64,000 bases of DNA from JAABRU01 sp041390465 (GTDB taxonomy: Bacteria; Desulfobacterota; Desulfobacteria; Desulfobacterales; Desulfococcaceae): the NCBI GenBank assembly GCA_041390465.1, contig JAWKPW010000013.1, positions 18,440 to 82,439 of the forward strand, read 5' to 3'. The position numbers were made by a program, and so were the translations under genes. Positions 34,457 to 43,703 of this stretch are shown here, in pieces. How positions within the stretch are numbered: the stretch's first letter is position 1; the number at the start of each line of letters is the position of its first letter. The notes below the pieces were generated by a model. It was not told the DNA's origin, searched no databases, and saw only the letters and a program-made list of their open reading frames with translations.

Positions 34457-34981
34457 TCACCAATCCAGATTGAATTTTGCCATGTATGTTTTCAATTTTT
34501 CCAAATTTTCCCCTTCCAGAGGAGGGCAGTCTTCCACTCCTTTCACTCCTTCGGCCATCTGCGCTGCAAAAACCATGCATGTGGGCAGACCGCATTTCCT
34601 GCAGTTGCTTTTGGGAAGCAGTTTCAGAATTTCAATGAGTTGAGGCCGGGGTGCGGGTTCAAAAGAAGGTTCAATCTCGGCTCTGCGTTCCCATATCTCA
34701 TTGATCTGATTTTTCAGCCAGTTGAGAATTTTGTCCGTCTCTTCCTCATCCCTGAGCGCATTGACCGCAATTTTCCGGGGATGAATGGTAATCAGCCTGC
34801 CCCGGTTTTGAAAGGTGACAGAAAGCGGATCTTTGGTAAACTGAGATCCGCCCAGTTCCGCATTCAGGTAGGGAATGACCCCGCCCACATCCTGATCCAG
34901 ATGGGCATAACAGTGCACAGCCTCAAAACTTGGGTTGCACCTGGCACGGAAAATTTCTTTTGTCCAGCTTTTCAGCAGCAT
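34457..34981 (-). CDS. Fe-S cluster domain protein
   Basis: A 174-residue protein with an unrecognised N-terminal 110 residues and a C-terminal 4Fe-4S domain of the type found in the gamma subunit of CO dehydrogenase/acetyl-CoA synthase: SNCRKCGLPTCMVFAAQMAEG, with Cys at 127, 130, 135 and 152 (DCPPL). Electron transfer or corrinoid-linked redox roles are typical of the domain. The N-terminal half contains GGVIPYLNAELGGSQFTKDP, which was not matched. Stand-alone gene upstream of the Mo-storage gene, same strand. Confidence 0.75.
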   Translation of the reverse strand: MLLKSWTKEIFRARCNPSFEAVHCYAHLDQDVGGVIPYLNAELGGSQFTKDPLSVTFQNRGRLITIHPRKIAVNALRDEEETDKILNWLKNQINEIWERRAEIEPSFEPAPRPQLIEILKLLPKSNCRKCGLPTCMVFAAQMAEGVKGVEDCPPLEGENLEKLKTYMAKFNLDW

Positions 34982-35938
34982 GATGTGATCTCCTTATAAA
35001 AAATGGGATAGCGGGTCAAATCCGTTGATCGGAACAGCAGCCCGGCAGCAGGACTGTTTATACTTATATTTTTATTTTATAAATAAGCATGTTATTTAAA
35101 ATCAGCATAGACAGTATCATGGATGTGTCATTTAACTGTCTGTATTTATTATATATAGACACAAATCAGTATTTGCTATAAAATATAATAATATCAAATA
35201 GTTAAAAACCAACCATTTTGTGCAGACCCACTGCCGTTTTTTGACTTGTTCAACATACACTTAACGCAGATCCCATGCCGGGACCATTAGCTCGTCGGCT
35301 TGTGCAAAAACGATTCTGAGGATGAGTTCTACGGAGATTGAAAAGTGCTCAACCACAATATACAGGAGTTACCTGAGCCAAGCAGATACCCCAGAAAACT
35401 TGACTATTGCATATAACCGAATGAAATGAAAGTTTTTAATCGATTACAGGAAAAATTCAGCAGATACTGCATATTTGTTATACATTCAGTACCTGACCAA
35501 TTCAGTTTTTACAGGATGAAACAGGGAATGAAAAAACTGAATTTTTTGAAAAAATTCAGTTTTTGATTCTGCAAAATTCAACATGTTTATACATCAGTGG
35601 ACTGTCAATTAAGTTTCCTGACATTTTGAGGAGGCCAAACTGAAAGTTTGGGACTGTCTTCTTTGCGGGTTTTGCCAAACTTTCAGTTTGGCGCTCCTGC
35701 ACCGATTTCTGATGCAAAAGAATTTATTTGCTCAGGACAGGACAGATTTGACAACTTTCAAAAAGTTGTCAAATCCTGAATGTGAAAGAACTTTTTTGAC
35801 AGACCATTTGGGATTTACGCAGTTGTTTTTTTCAACTATTTGATTTTTAAAGAACTGCTTTTGTCGGTGCTGTATTCACTTCCATAAAAATCAACAGGTT
35901 AAAATTCGACTGCGTAACTTCCAATTTGTTATGCATTT
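34982..35938. other. Long repeat-bearing gap
   Basis: About 950 bases with no believable gene. It contains the ACTGAATTTTT palindrome (35531-35565), a pair of GCCAAACTGAAAGTTTGG inverted arms (about 35630-35698), the TTTGACAACTTT palindrome (35745-35776) and a segment (about 35815-35925) resembling 57165-57275. A 34-codon stop-free run near 35320 has no support. Confidence 0.55.
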
Positions 35939-37093
35939 TCAGTATGTCAATTTTTTGCCCCCCCGTTTTTTCCTTTGTTTTCCTTCTATTCTTTCTATCG
36001 GATCATTCACATAGACTTTTCCGAGTCCAATGGGAGAGGTAATGGTTCCTCCTTTTTTGTCCTCACTGATTCCTTCTGAATATCCGAGATCCACCGGAAC
36101 CTTGCCTCTTCCACCCTGTGCATCCACCACATAAACAGGGCGAAGAAAACCTGTGGTGGCCCCGCAAAGATCTCTGCAGATTTCCTTTCCCTTGGACACC
36201 GCAGTTCGGAAGTGCCCTGTTCCCTCAACCAGATCAGCGTAATACAGATAATATGGTCTTACACCCATTGTGCCGAGGCCATGCACCAGATCCCGCATGA
36301 CATCTGTGTCATCATTGACCCCTTTCAGCAAAACGGTCTGATTTCCCATTGGAATCCCCAGTTCCCTCAAGATTTTGACGGCCTGATAGCTTTCCTCAGT
36401 TATTTCTTTTGGATGATTGAAGTGCGTATTTATGTAAAGCTGCGGATTTTTGAGAGAGCGGGGTGTATGTTTTCTCAGCACTTCAATCAGTTCTTTGTCT
36501 TCAATAATCTTTTGCGGCCAGACACACGGGACCCTTGTGCCGATTCTTATCAATCCGAGATGTTGAATTTCTTTCAGTTTCCCCAGAATTTCATCAAGCC
36601 TGCCGGTGGGAATCAGCAGCGGATCTCCCCCGGAGAGCAATACATCTCTGATATCTTCGTGAGATGCCACATATTGAATTCCTTTTCTGATATCCTCAAT
36701 TGACGGGTTCTTCCGGTCATCACCGACCTTTCGTTTTCTGGTGCAGAATCTGCAATACATGGCGCATTCGTTTGACACAAGAAACAAAACCCTGTCCGGA
36801 TACCGGTGGACGATTGTCCTGGGACCGCCAAGCGGAATATCCCCTTCCTCATCCAGCGGATCTTCTGACAGATCCATATAATGCTCAAGCTCCTGGACAT
36901 CAGGAATTGCCTGTTTCCAAATGCTGTCATTCATTTTTTCAATCAGGCTGAGGTAATAGGTATTTACCCTCATGGGGTATTTGGCAATTACTTCCCTGAG
37001 TCTGGGATCAACTCTTGCTTTCTGGCCGGCAAGCCATTTCTCCAAATCCTCGAATGATTTTATAGCGTTTCGCAGGATGTCTTTATATGCCAT
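35939..37093 (-). CDS. kamA: Lysine 2,3-aminomutase family radical SAM enzyme
   Basis: A 384-residue radical SAM, PLP-dependent aminomutase. The iron-sulfur motif CAMYCRFC has Cys 110, 114, 117. The PLP-lysine region is DAQGGRGKVPVDLG. Two Asp, in YYADLVEGTGHFRT and VYVVDAQGG, are 37 residues apart, as are Asp293 and Asp330 that hold the substrate amine in clostridial lysine 2,3-aminomutase; glutamate mutases have other residues there, so lysine is the likely substrate. beta-Lysine could serve as osmolyte or be fermented. RBS AAAGGAGAATT before ATG 37093. The C-terminal tail is Lys-rich. Confidence 0.88.
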   Translation of the reverse strand: MAYKDILRNAIKSFEDLEKWLAGQKARVDPRLREVIAKYPMRVNTYYLSLIEKMNDSIWKQAIPDVQELEHYMDLSEDPLDEEGDIPLGGPRTIVHRYPDRVLFLVSNECAMYCRFCTRKRKVGDDRKNPSIEDIRKGIQYVASHEDIRDVLLSGGDPLLIPTGRLDEILGKLKEIQHLGLIRIGTRVPCVWPQKIIEDKELIEVLRKHTPRSLKNPQLYINTHFNHPKEITEESYQAVKILRELGIPMGNQTVLLKGVNDDTDVMRDLVHGLGTMGVRPYYLYYADLVEGTGHFRTAVSKGKEICRDLCGATTGFLRPVYVVDAQGGRGKVPVDLGYSEGISEDKKGGTITSPIGLGKVYVNDPIERIEGKQRKKRGGKKLTY

Positions 37094-37129
37094 AAACAAT
37101 TCTCCTTTGGTCATGCCGCGTTTTCAGAT

Positions 37130-37783
37130 TCACAACTTTGTTTGCTCTCCTCTCTTCTGACCGATCATGAGAAATACGGTAAATCGCCCCATTTCCCCGC
37201 TGGCAGACGGTTTCACCACTTCTGCGGCATCTGCAAACCGGACATTTTCAAACCCGGCTTTTGTGAAAACCCTGCCCAGTTCCGTCCGATCAAATCCGAA
37301 ATGGAACACGCCGGTGCTGTCCCCATGAAACCGGCCATTTTCCAAATCCAAATCTGCAATTCCCAGCCAGCCTCCGGGCGCTGTGACTGCATGGAACTGA
37401 TCAAAAAGAGGTTCCGGCTCCTTTATATGGTGAAGGGTCATGCTGCTGACCACAAGATCATAATTTCCGCTCAGCCTGCCTCCTTTGTCAAGATTGACAA
37501 GGGCGGTCTTAACATTTCCCAGATTCAGACGGGCGATCTTTCTGTCAAAAATGTCAAGCATTCCCTGCGAACTGTCTATGCCGGTGACAGTTCGGACAAA
37601 AGGCCGCAGTTGCAGGCTCAGCAGGCCTGTGCCGCAGCCAAAGTCCATCATATCTGTTTCAGGTGTCAGGACGATTTCTTTGGATATGGTGCGGGCAATA
37701 TCTTTGGCCAGTTTGACCCTTGCGGGCTGTTCATCCCATAAGGCCGCCTCTTTGTCAAAATTCCGTTTTTCAGTGTTCATCAT
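37130..37783 (-). CDS. Class I SAM-dependent methyltransferase
   Basis: A 217-residue methyltransferase: DMMDFGCGTGLLSLQLRPFV is the SAM-binding motif I, GIDSSQGMLDIFD carries the acidic residue at the end of strand 2, and SSMTLHHIKEP is motif IV. The substrate is unknown. It lies just before the lysine aminomutase gene on the same strand (37 bases apart), possibly one transcript. No cofactor-specific insert is seen. Confidence 0.85.
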   Translation of the reverse strand: MMNTEKRNFDKEAALWDEQPARVKLAKDIARTISKEIVLTPETDMMDFGCGTGLLSLQLRPFVRTVTGIDSSQGMLDIFDRKIARLNLGNVKTALVNLDKGGRLSGNYDLVVSSMTLHHIKEPEPLFDQFHAVTAPGGWLGIADLDLENGRFHGDSTGVFHFGFDRTELGRVFTKAGFENVRFADAAEVVKPSASGEMGRFTVFLMIGQKRGEQTKL

Positions 37784-37861
37784 TTTCCCTGTTCTGTTTT
37801 TTCAAATCCGTCAGGGAAGCAGCGCTTTTTCCTTCAGCGGGAAAGATTGCCGCAGCATCCC

Positions 37862-38536
37862 TTATTCAATGATGTTGTATCGTTTTCTGATTTCTTTTCC
37901 CGGCAGCCCGTTGAAATGCCACCACTCGGTTTTCAGTGGCAGGAATCCGGCCTCTGTCATGACAGCGCGGAGCAGTTTTCTGCTGTTCACCTGTTCCTGT
38001 GTCAGTTTTCCCTGTTTAAGAAATTTTTCTTCATGCCGGGGCTGGGCAAGTTCTCCGAACCAGTCAAATGGCGTACCCATATCCAGTTCCCGGCCTTGGG
38101 CATCCGCAATGCTGAGATCCACAGCCGCGCCGTAATTGTGGAATGATCCTGAATCCGGATTTGCCACATAGGCATGAGCCGGAGAGCCTTTTACCATATC
38201 CCACATCTGCCGCTGAAAACGCCGGGGCCGTACCGCATCAAAAACAATCAGGCTGAATTCCGGGTGTTTCTTTTTCAAAAATTTTTGGGCATTGACCAGT
38301 TTCAGGGCAATTTCCCTTTGCAGCCAGCAGGTTTTCAGACTTCCGTATATATCCCGCTCCAGAAAATTGTCCAGAGAGGAATATTTCAGATTCACCTGAA
38401 TGCCCGGATCAAGGGTATGAATGTCCACCAGTCCGTTTCTGCGGAAAAGTTCTTCAAGACTGTCTGTTTCTGATGCGGCCTGTCCGCAGAAACAGGCATG
38501 GAAAACAAAAGCATACAGCAGAATGTATACACTCAT
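37862..38536 (-). CDS. D-Ala-D-Ala dipeptidase (VanX/DdpX-type M15 peptidase)
   Basis: A 224-residue exported zinc peptidase. N-terminal signal peptide (MSVYILLYAFVFHACFCGQAAS). Metal and catalytic motifs of peptidase M15D: FDAVRPRRFQRQMWD, GSFHNYGAAVDLSI (SxHxxGxAxD, His and Asp ligands) and KTEWWHFNG (Glu base and His ligand). It cleaves D-Ala-D-Ala from wall turnover. The start at 38536 is preferred to 38584 because it gives a clean signal peptide; the RBS is weak. Confidence 0.88.
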   Translation of the reverse strand: MSVYILLYAFVFHACFCGQAASETDSLEELFRRNGLVDIHTLDPGIQVNLKYSSLDNFLERDIYGSLKTCWLQREIALKLVNAQKFLKKKHPEFSLIVFDAVRPRRFQRQMWDMVKGSPAHAYVANPDSGSFHNYGAAVDLSIADAQGRELDMGTPFDWFGELAQPRHEEKFLKQGKLTQEQVNSRKLLRAVMTEAGFLPLKTEWWHFNGLPGKEIRKRYNIIE

Positions 38537-38622
38537 TTTTTTGAACCGAAAATTTCTTTGCCACAAAGACAAAAGGATACACAAAAGGTCTTTGTGAAAC
38601 TTGGCGTCTTTGTGGCAGTGTT

Positions 38623-38683
38623 ACACCGAATTTCTGTTGATTTGATTCAAAATATCCGTATGTTTTCAATGGAGAATCGGTAT
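38623..38683. repeat. MITE-like element abutting the selenoprotein stop codon
   Basis: 61-base unit, ACACCGAATTTCTGTTGA to TCAATGGAGAATCGGTAT. The last base, 38683, is the first base of the TAA stop read on the opposite strand, so the element supplies part of the gene's termination codon. Confidence 0.7.
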
Positions 38684-38892
38684 TACAGCCGGTTGCAGGG
38701 AATATTTGCCAAATGTTCTTCCATGTCCTCATCAATGGCATCGGCAAACTGCTCCAGGGAATAGCGGGAACTGCATGACCTGCAGTACAGATAGGTTCTC
38801 CGTCAGGAACGCTGGACTGTGAGCGGTCTGCCGCAGTCCGGACAGTCTTTGCTCTGATATTTGCGCTTTGGAACGTAAGAAAAAAATTTCAT
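38683..38892 (-). CDS. Dual-CXXC small selenoprotein
   Basis: A 69-residue protein if the TGA at 38803-38805 is read as selenocysteine (residue 30). It begins MKFFSYVPKRKYQSKDCPDC, then GRPLTVQRSURRTYLYCRSC and ends in a 30-residue acidic helix, ISPYSLEQFADAIDEDMEE-like. CPDC (17, 20) and CRSC make a zinc-ribbon-like pair with the Sec midway. Small proteins of this type, with Sec or Cys at this place, occur in sulfate-reducing Desulfobacteria. RBS GGAGG six bases before ATG 38892. A hairpin with a GGUCA loop follows the UGA. Function unknown; redox or metal binding is inferred. Confidence 0.8.
38770..38786 (-). promoter_or_regulatory. Bacterial SECIS hairpin of the dual-CXXC selenoprotein
   Basis: ACUGCA-GGUCA-UGCAGU forms a six-base-pair stem; the loop starts with GG, as in the formate dehydrogenase SECIS loop GGUCU. 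The loop begins 22 bases after the UGA, inside the known 16-37 base range. Confidence 0.75.
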
Positions 38893-38913
38893 TTTCATCC
38901 TCCGATGTTTTTG

Positions 38914-40495
38914 TCAGTTGCTGATATCCAGTCTCTGTCCTGCTTCTTTGTATTTCTTCCGCAGTCCGGGTTTTTCAATTTTCCCGGTGGGATTGCGGGG
39001 CACATCATCAAAAAAGATTTTCCGGGGCCGTTTGTAACGGGCCAGTCCCCTGCAGAATTCCCTGATTTCCTCCTCTGTCAGCACTTTTCCGGGTTTGACT
39101 TTGACCACTGCCGCGACAATTTCCCCCAGCCGCTCATCCGGCACACCGATAACGGCCACATCCTGAATTCTGTCCAGATTCATCAGAAAATCTTCCACTT
39201 CCACAGGAAAGATATTTTCCCCGCCTGTGATGATGACATCCTTTTTCCGATCCACCAGCCAGAGAAATCCCTCTTCATCCGCGCGGGCAATGTCCCCTGT
39301 GCTGAGCCATCCGTCTGAAAGTACGGCTGCCGTGGCCTCAGGATTTTTGTAATACTCCTGCATTACCCCAAGGCCTTTGACCAGCAGTTCCCCTGTTTCC
39401 CCTGCCGGAACCGTTTTTCCATCCAGTCCCGCTATCCGGCATTCCCAGTCAAAGCCGGGCACGCCAATGGCTCCGACTTTGTGAATGTTTTCCATGCCCA
39501 GATGCACACACACCGGGGCCTGTGGCCTCGGTAAGTCCGTAATTGGTGTCATACGCGTGATGGGGGAAAATCTCTTTCCACTTCCGGATCAAAGCCGGAG
39601 GAACCGGCTGCGCGCCGATGTGCATCAGACGCCACTGATCCAGTTGATAGTCTTGCAGCCGGATTTCCCCGTTTTCTATTGCAATGAGAATGTCATGGGC
39701 CCAGGGAACCAGGAGCCAGACCACTGTGGCACTTTCCTCGGAAACAGCCTCCAGAATCCATTTGGGTTTTACGCCTCTGAGAATCACCGCCTTTGCGCCC
39801 ACCAGAAAATTGCCGAACCAGTGCATCTTGGCTCCGGTATGATAGAGAGGGGGAATGCAGAGAAAATTGTCTGCATGGGTCTGCAGATGGTGCCGGTTTT
39901 CCACATAGCAGGCAAATTCCAGATTCCGATGGGTCAGACGCACTGCCTTTGGCTTTCCTGTGGTTCCGGATGTGAAATACAGAGCAGCCGTATCATACAG
40001 ACTGATTTCCGGACAGGGAAAAGCAGATCTGTCTTCCTCCAAGATTTTCTGCAGGGATTCGGCCCAGTCCGGACGGATTTCCTCCGGGCCTGCAAAAATC
40101 CAGGTGGAAACACTTTGATCCGGTTCCGCTTTCACCTCTGCCAGGCGATCCGTGAATTCCTCTCCGAAAATAACGGCCTTTGCTTCCGAAATCCGTGTGC
40201 ATCGGGCAATGGCCGGAGACAGGAATCTGAAATTGAGGGGCACTGCCCAGGCGCCGGTGCGCAGAATCCCGAAATATACCGGCAGCCATTCCATGCAGTT
40301 GGTCATCAACTGCACCACCCGGTCCCCTTTCCGGATTCCCCGTTTCCACAGTGCATGGGCAATGGCATCGGCCTGGCGGTCAAATTCCCCCCAGGTGATT
40401 TCCCTGCGGATATTTTTTTCCGGCTCCCGTTCAATCAGAGCCGTCTCTTTTTCATAGCATCCTGCGTTTCGGCGCAGTATTTCCGTGATAAGCAT
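38914..40495 (-). pseudogene. Acyl-CoA synthetase (AMP-forming), frameshifted
   Basis: A fatty-acid/aromatic acyl-CoA ligase of about 527 residues split by a frameshift at 39504-39515. The 5' part contains LYFTSGTTGKPKAVRLTHRNL (AMP-binding), the 3' part GWLSTGDIARADEEGFLWLVDRKKD and NPTGKIEKPGLR (C-terminal domain and catalytic Lys). At the break YGLTEATGPGV runs out of frame in a GT repeat; adding one GT unit gives TGPGVCVHLGMENIHK. Start at 40495 with GAAAGGTACTT. The rest is intact, so this could be a recent mutation, slipped-strand switching, or a sequencing error. Confidence 0.85.
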
Positions 40496-40883
40496 AAGTA
40501 CCTTTCCTTTCATGGAAGGGAAAATTAGCAGAACTGCATAAAATGTCAACCGTTTTCAGGAAAGAGAAGCAGGCACGGCAGGATTGGCAAAAGGGAACTT
40601 GGAGTTGCAAAGGAGTGCCAAATTGAAAATTTGGCAGTATCCGCAGACAGCATGGCGAATTTTCTGTTTGAACGTCCCAAAATATCAGGAAACGTTTTTG
40701 GGATAATGGGCCAAATCGTTTGACACATCCCTTCCGGGATTCCGGTTTGTTTTTTGGATTTTTTTCTTTTCAGAAAAACCGGATTTTTCCTTAAAAATCA
40801 GGTTTTTTGAATACCTGGAAACTTTCGGTTGCGTGTGCAGATCTGCCAGACAGGATTAAGTCTGATGACAGAAAAGCGTCTGC
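40496..40883. other. Gap between the acyl-CoA ligase and ubiE genes
   Basis: About 390 bases holding a GCCAAATTGAAAATTTGGC-type palindrome near 40614-40632 and the CCGGATTTTT palindrome at 40773-40808. No gene supported. Confidence 0.5.
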
Positions 40884-41696
40884 TTACGGTTTTCTGCCCG
40901 TATGGGCAACCGCTATGCCGTTTGTGAGCAGACTGAAGTTCACTTCGGAAAAACCGGTTTCCCGGAACACTTCTGAGAGTTCATCGGGCAGCAGAAACAG
41001 GCGTATGGTTTCCGGCAGGCAGGTGTATGCGGTTTTGGAACCCACAATCAGTTCTCCCAGAAAAGGCATGATGTGAAAGGAATAGAAATCATACAGAAAG
41101 CGGAACCAGGGCCAGATCGGTTTTGAAAATTCCAGACACAGAAAGCGTCCTCCGGGTTTCAGCACCCGGTGCATTTCCCGGAAAGCCTGTTTCATATGGG
41201 TGATGTTCCGGATGGCAAAGCCCACCATGACCGCATCAAAGGTATTGTCCGGAAAGCAAATCTGTTCCGCATCCCCCTGCACATAGGCAATGCGTTTGCG
41301 GTGAAAAGCGCTGGAAGATTTTTCACGTCCGGCTTTCATCATTTCCCAGTTGATGTCATACAGAATCACTTTTCCGGACGGGCCTGTTTTTTTATCTGCA
41401 AGAATGGACAGATCTCCTGTCCCGCCGCAGACATCCAGAACCTTGTCGCCGGGTTTCAGGCCAATCATCTGTATTCCCTGATATTTCCACAGATAATGAA
41501 TGCCCATGCTCAGCAGGGTGTTCATCATGTCATATTTGGCAGCCACGGAATTGAAATGCCGCCGCACCCGCTCGGCTTTTTGGGATTCGTCCAGTTCCTC
41601 GGAACCGAAACGGGCTTTTCCCGCGTGAATGATGTGTTCGTCCAACTGCTCCCGGCGTCTGTTTCTGTCAAACCATATGCTGCTGTCAAGATTCAT
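40884..41696 (-). CDS. ubiE: UbiE/MenG-type quinone C-methyltransferase
   Basis: A 270-residue SAM methyltransferase of the UbiE/COQ5 family, which methylates demethylmenaquinone in the last step of menaquinone synthesis. Seen: VAAKYDMMNTLLSMGIHYLWK, VLDVCGGTGDLSILA (motif I), GDAEQICFPDNTFDAVMVGFAIRN (family signature) and RVLKPGGRFLCLEFS. The N terminus is about 35 residues longer than in E. coli UbiE. The start at 41696 overlaps the cobM stop. Fits with the UbiX/UbiD pair elsewhere in the window. Confidence 0.92.
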   Translation of the reverse strand: MNLDSSIWFDRNRRREQLDEHIIHAGKARFGSEELDESQKAERVRRHFNSVAAKYDMMNTLLSMGIHYLWKYQGIQMIGLKPGDKVLDVCGGTGDLSILADKKTGPSGKVILYDINWEMMKAGREKSSSAFHRKRIAYVQGDAEQICFPDNTFDAVMVGFAIRNITHMKQAFREMHRVLKPGGRFLCLEFSKPIWPWFRFLYDFYSFHIMPFLGELIVGSKTAYTCLPETIRLFLLPDELSEVFRETGFSEVNFSLLTNGIAVAHTGRKP

Positions 41697-42480
41697 CAGC
41701 TTGTCTCTTTTCCTGTTTTTCACGGAATTCATGGGAAAAATCTTTGTCATAAAGTCTGGATTTCTGTTTTGCCTGCTGCAGATTCTGATCCAGTGCCGGG
41801 CCCGCCAGAATCAAAGCCTGCTTGCGTATTTTCTCCCTTTTCACCACTTCGCCGAGTTCTCCCACTGTGGTGCGGAAAATTTTTTCATCCGGCTGACTGA
41901 CACAGCAGGCTATGGCCGCGGGCGCATCGGCTCCGTATGTTTTTGACAGGATTTCTGTCACTTCTGCAATCATGGAAATGCTGAGATAAATGCACAGGGA
42001 AGCCCTGTGCCGGGCAAGGGATTCCAGATTTTCAGCATCCGGAACCGGGGTGCGTCCGGCCATGCGGGTAAAAATCAGGGTCTGGGTGATTTCCGGCAGA
42101 GTGTATTCAATTCCCATTGCAGCGGACGCGGCAAACGCGGCTGTAACGCCCGGTATGACCTGAAAGGGAATGGCATCGCGGCTGAGTTCTGCGATCTGTT
42201 CGGCAATCGCGCCGTACAAAGCCGGATCGCCCGTGTGCAGACGCACCACCTTCTTTCCGGCAGTATAAGCATCCCGCATCATGCGCACAAATTCATCCAG
42301 ATGCAGAGATGCACTGTTGACATGTTCACATCCGGGTCTGGTCCACCGCAGAAGGGCTTCCGGGACCAAAGACCCCGCGTAAATCACCAGATCAGCATCG
42401 GCAAGCGCCTTCAGTCCCTTGACGGTAATCAGTTCCGGATCGCCCGGACCTGCGCCCACAAAAAGAATCGGATGGTTCAT
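41686..42480 (-). CDS. cobM: Precorrin-4/cobalt-precorrin-4 C11-methyltransferase
   Basis: A 264-residue tetrapyrrole methylase of cobalamin synthesis: ILFVGAGPGDPELITVKGLKAL, YAGSLVPEALL, RLHTGDPALYGAIAEQI and VIPGVTAAFAASAAMGIEYTLPE are the SAM-binding and family motifs, closest to CobM/CbiF. It transfers a methyl group to C-11. RBS GGAGCTTTTTGAG before ATG 42480. It is followed by ubiE (11-base overlap region) and preceded by a duplicated-domain protein. Other corrin genes are not in the window. Confidence 0.92.
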   Translation of the reverse strand: MNHPILFVGAGPGDPELITVKGLKALADADLVIYAGSLVPEALLRWTRPGCEHVNSASLHLDEFVRMMRDAYTAGKKVVRLHTGDPALYGAIAEQIAELSRDAIPFQVIPGVTAAFAASAAMGIEYTLPEITQTLIFTRMAGRTPVPDAENLESLARHRASLCIYLSISMIAEVTEILSKTYGADAPAAIACCVSQPDEKIFRTTVGELGEVVKREKIRKQALILAGPALDQNLQQAKQKSRLYDKDFSHEFREKQEKRQADES

Positions 42481-42481
42481 C

Positions 42482-42916
42482 TCAAAAAGCTCCAAGCTGG
42501 CAGGAGGAAATTCTGATTTGCAGGGCTTCACAGGCCGCTGCAACCTCCAGACGGCTCAGGCCGGATTTCTCTGCAAGTTCCCACGCATCCGAACAGGACA
42601 GTCTGCTGTTTTTGAGCGCGGCACGGATGGCTTTTTCCAGTTCCGGAGCCACATGCAGGGCAGGTTTGACAATTCTTTTCTCCGGCCAATAACCGAACAG
42701 TCCCAACTGGCATTTGTTAATCCGGTACCGGGCAAGATCAAGGGCCACGCCGACCAAAGCCGGACTCACTTTCAGATCCCGTGCAAGATGATGAGCGGCC
42801 GCGCAACTGACCCGGCCGTCTTTGACTTTTGATTTCAGGGCGTCTGCCACAGCCGGATCCGCCTCGATCTCCGGTCCGTGCTTGGCTGCAAAATTCCCTT
42901 TGTGCTGACCTCCCAT
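42482..42916 (-). CDS. Protein with two copies of a helical repeat, unknown function
   Basis: A 144-residue protein with an internal duplication. Copy 1: GRVSCAAAHHLARDLKVSP, then VALDLARYRINKCQLGLFGY; copy 2: SRLSCSDAWELAEKSGLSR, then AACEALQIRISSCQLGAF. Each looks like a helix-turn-helix-type unit ending in RI(N/S)xCQLGxF. Not assigned to a named family. Its stop overlaps the cobM RBS, so it is probably translated with cobM; a link to corrinoid metabolism or regulation is possible but unproven. Confidence 0.6.
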   Translation of the reverse strand: MGGQHKGNFAAKHGPEIEADPAVADALKSKVKDGRVSCAAAHHLARDLKVSPALVGVALDLARYRINKCQLGLFGYWPEKRIVKPALHVAPELEKAIRAALKNSRLSCSDAWELAEKSGLSRLEVAAACEALQIRISSCQLGAF

Positions 42917-43010
42917 TGGATATTCCTTTCCGAGATTTTCTCTCCCTGACTGTCAAAAAATCCTGTCTGAATGAAAGCTGCAAACACTCTTCCCCGCAGC
43001 ACCTGCGTTT

Positions 43011-43703
43011 TCATATCCGCACCTTTCCAAATCCGAGTTCTGCATCCGATTTGCGCACATAGCAGGGTGTAAATGCTGCCGTGTCATCCCAGTCCCCTTT
43101 CTGAAAGCGCTCCCAGGCCAGCCTGGCCACCATTGAAGCCCGGATGAGACTGTTTTCGCGCGGGGCAAAGATCGCGTGTTCGCCCAGTTTTTCCCGAATA
43201 AGATTCTGATAAAGTTCTGCACCGTTTCCCACAAAAAGGGTGGTTTCGTCAATGCCGGAAATGGCTGATTCCGGAGAAAGAGACTGTTCTCCGCAGTCTT
43301 TTTTCATGAAACCAGACACATAATGGTAACGGGCACAGTAAACCTCTCCCTTGCGCGCGTCTGTGAGCACGCACACCGGCCAGGGACTCAGACTGACCTG
43401 CGCGGCCAGCACATCTGTGACCAAAACTCCGGCCAGAGGTTTTCCGGAGGCCATTGCCATGCCCTTGACCGTGCTGATGCCGATGCGCAGCCCCGTGAAA
43501 CTGCCCGGGCCTGCGGATACGGCAAAACCGTCCACCTGCTGCGGGCTGATACCGCATAAACGGAACACAGAGGCAATCATGTCCATCAGATGCCGGGAAT
43601 GAGTCTGCTTCCGGGTACCTGTGATTTCCGTCAGCAGCCACTCCCGATCTGCCAGCGCAACGCTGCAGCTTTCCGCTGCCGTATCCACTGCCAGTATTTT
43701 CAT
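43011..43703 (-). CDS. tsaB: TsaB, tRNA threonylcarbamoyladenosine synthesis
   Basis: A 230-residue TsaB of the ASKHA fold. The N terminus MKILAVDTAAESCSVAL, the QTHSRHLMDMI segment with conserved His, and VSAGPGSFTGLRIGISTVKGMA are family signatures. It partners TsaD and TsaE in making t6A on ANN-decoding tRNAs. The start overlaps the lon stop by 4 bases (ATGA), an unusual but clear coupling. Confidence 0.95.
   Translation of the reverse strand: MKILAVDTAAESCSVALADREWLLTEITGTRKQTHSRHLMDMIASVFRLCGISPQQVDGFAVSAGPGSFTGLRIGISTVKGMAMASGKPLAGVLVTDVLAAQVSLSPWPVCVLTDARKGEVYCARYHYVSGFMKKDCGEQSLSPESAISGIDETTLFVGNGAELYQNLIREKLGEHAIFAPRENSLIRASMVARLAWERFQKGDWDDTAAFTPCYVRKSDAELGFGKVRI

Noticed and set aside
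35320..35430. 34-codon stop-free run
   Set aside because: Too short, no start signal and no similarity that could be recognised.
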